Shown one piece after another: positions 4,438-8,424 of a stretch of 8,424 nucleotides of DNA (positions are counted from its first letter, which is position 1; every line of letters starts with the position of its first letter). This DNA comes from Euryarchaeota archaeon UBA10. Its GTDB lineage: Archaea; Thermoplasmatota; Poseidoniia; Poseidoniales; Poseidoniaceae. Below the pieces are notes generated by a model. The model was not told the origin of the DNA, ran no database searches, and saw only the letters and a program-made list of their open reading frames with translations. The translations under genes were made by a program, and so were the position numbers. The stretch covers positions 1-8,424 of the forward strand of contig DAGO01000129.1 of NCBI GenBank assembly GCA_002498185.1, in the 5' to 3' direction.

Positions 4438-7216
4438 CGCGCTTGTTAGTTCTGACACGGAATATTCCAGTGTAACGCATTAATTTGCGGAATTCTTCAA
4501 CCATGAACACTGTACTTGCAACGAGGATTATGATAAACCAATCCTTTTGCTCAAGAGGAATTGTTGATAGTAATTCTCCTATCTCAAAGGAGGTAAATGG
4601 AATGACTATAGAAGCCCCTTGGACTACTATTAGCAATAGTGTGATTGAGAAGAGTACTGCGAGGTAAATTGCCCTATTAGAGAAAAGTCCTAGCTTGAAC
4701 ACGCTGTGTTCATTGCTTCTACAGTTCATAACATTGAACAACTGGAATACAATAAATACACAAAAACACATTGTTTGAGCGTAAGCCTCTGACCCATTTT
4801 CTAGAGCGAGGTAGTACACAAGAAGAGTACCTGTTACCATAACTGCTCCTAGATAGAAAATCAACAATAAATCAAGCAAATTTGGAAGAGCTTCGTCCAC
4901 TGCGCGCGGCGGTCTGTCCATAACATTAGCATGCTTGCGTTCGACACCCAAAGCAACTGCTGGCGGTCCATCCATTAGGATATTGATGACAAGAATTTGT
5001 GTTGCGGTGAGTGGTAGTGGTAATTGGAATACGACATTTGCCAACAAGAGTAGTGCTACTGCAGCAACATTAGTTGAAACTTGGTACCTTACGAAATTAC
5101 GTATATTAGCGTAAATCTTCCTTCCTTCTTCCACGGCATTTACAATATTAGCAAAGTTATCATCTTGTAAAACCATGTCAGATGCGTCTTTAGCAACATC
5201 TGTTCCTGCGATGCCCATCGAGATTCCTATATTGGCTCTAGACAAAGCAGGGGCATCATTTACGCCATCACCGGTCATCGCTACTACTTCGCCTTCATCT
5301 TGCAATGCAGTTACAATACGCATTTTTTGCTCTGGAGTTACACGACTGAAAATAGCGGTGCCGCTGACGATATGCCTCATTGCATCATCGTCTAATTGTT
5401 CTAATTTTTCCCCGCCAACAGAATCTATGTGAGGCTTAGTGATGTTCAAATCCTCTCCAATTGCCTGTGCAGTCATCTGTTGGTCGCCAGTAATCATTTT
5501 GACTGCAATACCAGCCTTTTGACACCTGTATATTGCATCATAAACCTCTGCTCGAGGAGGGTCCATGATCCCAACCATTCCCAAGAAAATCAAATTGTCT
5601 TCCATAGATTCCATATCGGTAATGTCGTCGTCTGGCTGAACTTTTCTAGCACAAAGAGCGATGACACGCATTGCTTTGCTTGCCATAATACGATTTGCTT
5701 CTGAAGCGTTTTCGAAATCACCATCCTCAATAGGAACTATTTTGCCATCATTCACTTTCCATTTGACCAACTTTTTGAAACCACCAGCTCCACCCTTAGC
5801 AAAGATCCAATCTTCGCCCTCATACTCGTGAATTACTGACATTCTTTTTCTATCGGTATTGAAGAAAAACTCATGCTTTCTGGGGTGCCTTTGAGCGAAT
5901 TTTGCAACTGACCCATTTATTTTGTAACCAAGCACAGCGCATGCGCTGTCTGTAGGGTCACCAATGGCTGTCCATTGACCATCAATTTCAGCGATTTGGG
6001 AATTGTGGCAGAGGGATAGACAAGCCGCTGCAAGTCTGAATCCAAGCCCCCTTTGCATTTCTGACATTTCTTCATCAGTAAGTTCTGTGTCATTCAAAGT
6101 CAAGGTTCCTTCTGGCATGAAACCCTCGCCGGTGATGCCATAAGTTTGTTTGGGCAACATTAACTGTCTGACAGTCATCTGATTCTTGGTTAGTGTACCA
6201 GTTTTATCTGTACAGATGACTGTAGTTGACCCTAGGGTTTCAACAGCCTTCATGCGGCGAATTATCGCTTTGTGGCGAGCCATATTGCGCATTCCAATAG
6301 CGAGCGTGGTTACGAGAATAATAGGTAATCCCTCGGGAACAATCGCTACGAAAATAGCAATAGCAACCAGGAACTGGAATTTAGCTTCTTTCCACAAATC
6401 TCCTCCATCTACGTACTCAAGAATTAATCCAATAGAAACAATTAACGCAGCAACAATCAAAGCAATGAAACCAAGGAATTTGCCCAAGGACTCTAACTTG
6501 TGTTCGAGGGGCGTCTTGGGAGTTTCTGCTTCAGCAATATCACTAGCGATTTTCCCAAGTTCGGTTTGCATTCCTGTTGCTGTAACAATTCCAACAGCCC
6601 GACCTGTAGAAATTGTAGTACCCATGTAAAGCATGTTTTTCCTATCTGCAAGTAGGGTTTCTGGCGGCAATGCTTCTTCACTAACTTTTGCAGGCATTGA
6701 TTCTCCAGTCAATGCTGATTCGTCTACCTTACATTGCCATGCTTCACTAACACGTAAATCAGCTGGAACATTCAATCCCTCTTCGATCTTTACGATATCT
6801 CCGGGGACCAATTGTGAAGTATTGATTTCCAATTCCATCCCGTCACGACAAACGACACACCTCGAAATCGTCATTTGTTTTAACGCACCCATTTCTTGCT
6901 CTGCTTTATTTTCCTGCCAGAAACCGAAGAACGCATTCAACGTCAGAACAATTGCAATGAAAATTGCATCACCCGGCTGGTCGGGATGGGTTGCGAGTGC
7001 GAGCAAACCTGCACCTATCAAAAGATAGTTTAGTGGATCATGGTATTGAGAAAGGAATCGGATGAATGCAGAGGTCTTTTCAGGCTCTCTGAGCTTATTT
7101 TCACCATATTTTTCAAGGCGGATTTCGGCCTCGTTGGATGATAAACCGCCGAGAGGAGTGTCGAATTCAGTGATGACTTCGTCACCACTTTTTGTGTGCC
7201 AAAGAGTTTCTGACAT
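4433..7216 (-). CDS. P2A-type cation-transporting ATPase, SPCA/Pmr1-like (probable Ca2+/Mn2+ pump)
   Basis: This ATP-driven membrane pump of 927 residues is full length for P2 ATPases. It has an N-terminal cation-ATPase domain (about 1-60), paired helices M1-M2 (about 62-100), the actuator domain with TGES (170-173), M3-M4 (about 248-308) with PEGLP (294-298), the phosphorylation motif DKTGTLT with D337, a nucleotide domain (RKRMS 456-460, K474), TGD (576-578), TGDGVND (648-654), and six C-terminal helices (M5 about 705-728 to M10 about 890-907). Ion-site residues are E295 (M4), N745 and D749 (M6, in NILMDGPPA). The M5 glutamate of SERCA site I is Ala719. This is the one-site pattern of SPCA/Pmr1 Ca2+/Mn2+ pumps. 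There is no heavy-metal domain or CPx motif, so it is not P1B. The ATG at 7216 is the first start after an in-frame TAA at 7252-7250. Direction is inferred as export from the cytoplasm. Confidence 0.93.
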   Translation of the reverse strand: MSETLWHTKSGDEVITEFDTPLGGLSSNEAEIRLEKYGENKLREPEKTSAFIRFLSQYHDPLNYLLIGAGLLALATHPDQPGDAIFIAIVLTLNAFFGFWQENKAEQEMGALKQMTISRCVVCRDGMELEINTSQLVPGDIVKIEEGLNVPADLRVSEAWQCKVDESALTGESMPAKVSEEALPPETLLADRKNMLYMGTTISTGRAVGIVTATGMQTELGKIASDIAEAETPKTPLEHKLESLGKFLGFIALIVAALIVSIGLILEYVDGGDLWKEAKFQFLVAIAIFVAIVPEGLPIILVTTLAIGMRNMARHKAIIRRMKAVETLGSTTVICTDKTGTLTKNQMTVRQLMLPKQTYGITGEGFMPEGTLTLNDTELTDEEMSEMQRGLGFRLAAACLSLCHNSQIAEIDGQWTAIGDPTDSACAVLGYKINGSVAKFAQRHPRKHEFFFNTDRKRMSVIHEYEGEDWIFAKGGAGGFKKLVKWKVNDGKIVPIEDGDFENASEANRIMASKAMRVIALCARKVQPDDDITDMESMEDNLIFLGMVGIMDPPRAEVYDAIYRCQKAGIAVKMITGDQQMTAQAIGEDLNITKPHIDSVGGEKLEQLDDDAMRHIVSGTAIFSRVTPEQKMRIVTALQDEGEVVAMTGDGVNDAPALSRANIGISMGIAGTDVAKDASDMVLQDDNFANIVNAVEEGRKIYANIRNFVRYQVSTNVAAVALLLLANVVFQLPLPLTATQILVINILMDGPPAVALGVERKHANVMDRPPRAVDEALPNLLDLLLIFYLGAVMVTGTLLVYYLALENGSEAYAQTMCFCVFIVFQLFNVMNCRSNEHSVFKLGLFSNRAIYLAVLFSITLLLIVVQGASIVIPFTSFEIGELLSTIPLEQKDWFIIILVASTVFMVEEFRKLMRYTGIFRVRTNKRA

Positions 7217-7223
7217 GCCACCA

Positions 7224-7241
7224 CCAGAGCATTTGCTCTGG
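7224..7241. promoter_or_regulatory. Perfect palindrome at the ATPase 5' end (operator or mRNA hairpin)
   Basis: CCAGAGCA (7224-7231) and TGCTCTGG (7234-7241) are exact reverse complements with a 2-bp spacer. The element ends 7 bp before the ATPase ATG. If the TATA-like box at 7267-7272 is used, transcription would start at about 7241-7247, placing the palindrome at +1. It could then be a repressor operator blocking initiation, or a hairpin at the very 5' end of the mRNA next to the GGTGGTGG that precedes the ATG. An 8-bp perfect match in a 119-bp gap is unlikely to be chance. The binding factor cannot be named from sequence. Confidence 0.6.
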
Positions 7242-7266
7242 CGTTTGGGTTAACTTACGCCTTATC

Positions 7267-7272
7267 ATTATA
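7267..7272 (-). promoter_or_regulatory. TATA-like box for the ATPase gene
   Basis: The minus strand reads CGTATAATGATAAGG around this site. The TATAAT core is centred about 54 nt before the ATPase ATG. Usual archaeal spacing (about 24-27 nt) puts the transcription start at the outer edge of the palindrome at 7224-7241, giving a leader of roughly 25-30 nt. No purine-rich BRE is obvious upstream. Confidence 0.45.
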
Positions 7273-7286
7273 CGGGTGGGTATTCC

Positions 7287-7297
7287 TTTACATTTTA
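7287..7297 (+). promoter_or_regulatory. Possible TATA-like box for the OPT transporter gene
   Basis: TTTACATTTTA is the most A/T-rich run before the OPT start on the plus strand. Usual spacing would place transcription near 7316 and give a leader of about 20 nt that contains the GGAGAG ribosome site. TTATTT at 7303-7308 is an alternative. Support is composition and spacing only. Confidence 0.3.
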
Positions 7298-7327
7298 GCC
7301 GATTATTTGACAAATAGGTTGCTGGTC

Positions 7328-7333
7328 GGAGAG
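7328..7333 (+). promoter_or_regulatory. Ribosome binding site for the OPT transporter
   Basis: GGAGAG lies two bases before the ATG at 7336, with its GGAG core ending four bases before it. It matches the archaeal GGAGG-type site and, with an in-frame TAG at 7315-7317, supports the ATG at 7336 over the internal ATG at codon 13. Confidence 0.5.
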
Positions 7334-7335
7334 TT

Positions 7336-8424
7336 ATGAGCGGAGATGGAGAGCCTTGGATTCCCGCTCACATGAACATCCAAGAACTGACCGTTAGGGT
7401 AATTGTAATCGGTGTTCTTCTTGGTGGCGTAATGACCGCCGCCAATGCCTACCTCGGACTGTATGTAGGCATGACCGTTTCAGCATCGATTCCAGCAGCT
7501 GTAATGAGTATGCTAATTTTGCGTGGTTTCAAATTCAAGGATGTTACGATTCTCGAAAACAACTCTGTACAAACTATGGCGAGTGCAGGAGAATCCCTAG
7601 CAGCAGGCGTTATCTTTACTGTACCTGCCCTTCTGGTGTTGGGAATTTGGCAAGATATTGTGTGGCTAGATACATTTCTGATTGCTATTCTCGGCGGGTT
7701 ACTAGGCACAATGTTCACTATTGCATTACGACGATTATTCATTGTCGAAGAGGCCCTGCCTTACCCTGAAGGTGTTGCATGCCGTGAGGTGTTAGTTGCT
7801 GGAGAAAAAGGAGGCTCGGGATTAATCGCCATTGTTTACGCACTGCTTATTGGTGCAACATATGGCTGGATGGTAAAGGGATTCAAAGCAACCCATGCAA
7901 AGTTACAGGGAGTCGGTGAGGCGTTAGGTACTCGTTTCTATGCAGGAGGGGAATTATCTCTTGCTCTTCTGTCAGTGGGATATATTGTGGGATTGCGAAT
8001 TGCATCATTCATTTTCTTAGGAGGAGTGGTTGGTTTCGCTATTTTAGTGCCAATATACGGTTTATTCAATGGATTCCCAGATTCTACAGATGTTCTAACC
8101 CAAATCGGAGTTGATGATTACAAGAAAGTCTGGGAAGAACAAATTCGCTTTGCAGGAGTTGGAGCGATGGTTGTTGGCGGTGTTTACACTCTGTGGTCAA
8201 TGCGCAAAACTATCGCTGAGGGTCTATCCAAGGCGTTCAAGAAAGGTAACGACGGCGAGGCACAGTTAAGGACTGAAATGGATTTGCCACTAGACAAAGT
8301 AATGGCATTCTGCGGAGTTTTGGTAGTACTGATTTTCTTGTTCTACTGGTATGCCACAGGAAGTGTAATCATGGCATTAGGAGGGGCCCTCTTCCTTGCA
8401 GTAGTGTCATTCTTCTTTGCGGCA
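7336..8424 (+). CDS. OPT-family oligopeptide transporter, N-terminal 363 residues (runs off the window)
   Basis: This polytopic membrane transporter of the OPT superfamily is cut by the window edge after 363 codons with no stop. Prokaryotic members are usually about 600-700 residues, so roughly half is present. OPT signatures are clear: EPWIPA (6-11, family PYIPA) before ELTVRVIVIGVLLG, then NAYLGLYVGMTVSAS (37-51), NNSVQTMASAGESLAAG (75-91), PYPEGVACREVL (142-153) and RFAGVGAMVVGGVYTLW (271-287). Hydrophobic helices recur at about 18-36, 50-62, 90-106, 112-130, 162-178, 207-222, 224-243, 273-287, 322-339 and 342-362. The ATG at 7336 follows GGAGAG and an in-frame stop at 7315-7317, and it keeps the family N-terminal motif. 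Family substrates include oligopeptides and metal chelates; which applies here cannot be read from this half. It is divergent from the cation ATPase and shares its 119-bp control region. Confidence 0.9.
   Translation, partial: MSGDGEPWIPAHMNIQELTVRVIVIGVLLGGVMTAANAYLGLYVGMTVSASIPAAVMSMLILRGFKFKDVTILENNSVQTMASAGESLAAGVIFTVPALLVLGIWQDIVWLDTFLIAILGGLLGTMFTIALRRLFIVEEALPYPEGVACREVLVAGEKGGSGLIAIVYALLIGATYGWMVKGFKATHAKLQGVGEALGTRFYAGGELSLALLSVGYIVGLRIASFIFLGGVVGFAILVPIYGLFNGFPDSTDVLTQIGVDDYKKVWEEQIRFAGVGAMVVGGVYTLWSMRKTIAEGLSKAFKKGNDGEAQLRTEMDLPLDKVMAFCGVLVVLIFLFYWYATGSVIMALGGALFLAVVSFFFAA

Noticed and set aside
6186..6629. 147-codon plus-strand open frame inside the ATPase
   Set aside because: It is fully antisense to the M4, phosphorylation and actuator regions of the ATPase, which are conserved; no start-site signal or recognisable domain supports it.
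4433..7216. Heavy-metal (P1B) or Na+/K+ type ATPase
   Set aside because: There is no N-terminal metal-binding domain and no CPx motif in M4 (it is PEGLP), and the M5-M6 residues match SPCA-type Ca2+/Mn2+ pumps rather than Na+/K+ pumps.

Overview
The window looks like a gene-dense piece of a marine planktonic archaeal genome. My best guess is a Thermoplasmatota lineage such as Marine Group II/III. This rests on several signs together: a membrane-anchored beta-propeller protein with an Asp-rich calcium-type segment and a Lys/Arg-rich tail, futalosine-pathway menaquinone genes, an OPT transporter, TATA-like boxes, GGTGA/GGAG-type ribosome sites and almost no intergenic DNA. No rRNA, tRNA or marker protein is present, so the placement is inference.

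Layout from left to right. Positions 80-2416 (+) encode a secreted, C-terminally anchored propeller protein with a highly charged tail. Its stop codon directly touches the stop codon of the next gene, which is on the other strand. Positions 2417-4396 (-) hold a two-gene menaquinone unit, mqnE then mqnA. The two genes lie in the same frame and are separated only by one TGA. Positions 4433-7216 (-) encode a P2A-type cation ATPase whose ion-site residues match the one-site secretory-pathway (SPCA/Pmr1) Ca2+/Mn2+ pumps. A 119-bp divergent intergenic region follows. It carries a perfect 8-bp-arm palindrome just before the ATPase start codon and TATA-like boxes for both directions. From 7336 (+) to the window edge runs the first 363 codons of an OPT-family transporter.

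How the genes may relate. MqnA and MqnE are the enzymes of the first two steps of the futalosine route from chorismate to menaquinone, so that pair has a clear shared job. The ATPase lies 36 bp upstream of mqnE on the same strand and may be co-transcribed with it, although a weak promoter-like element in the gap allows independent expression. The ATPase and OPT transporter share a divergent control region; both are membrane transporters, but a common substrate is not shown. The propeller protein has no evident link to its neighbours.

Most worth checking are the palindrome at the ATPase 5' end, the same-frame TGA-ATG junction of mqnE/mqnA, the SPCA-like ion site in a prokaryotic pump, and the architecture of the propeller protein with its charge-segregated tail.
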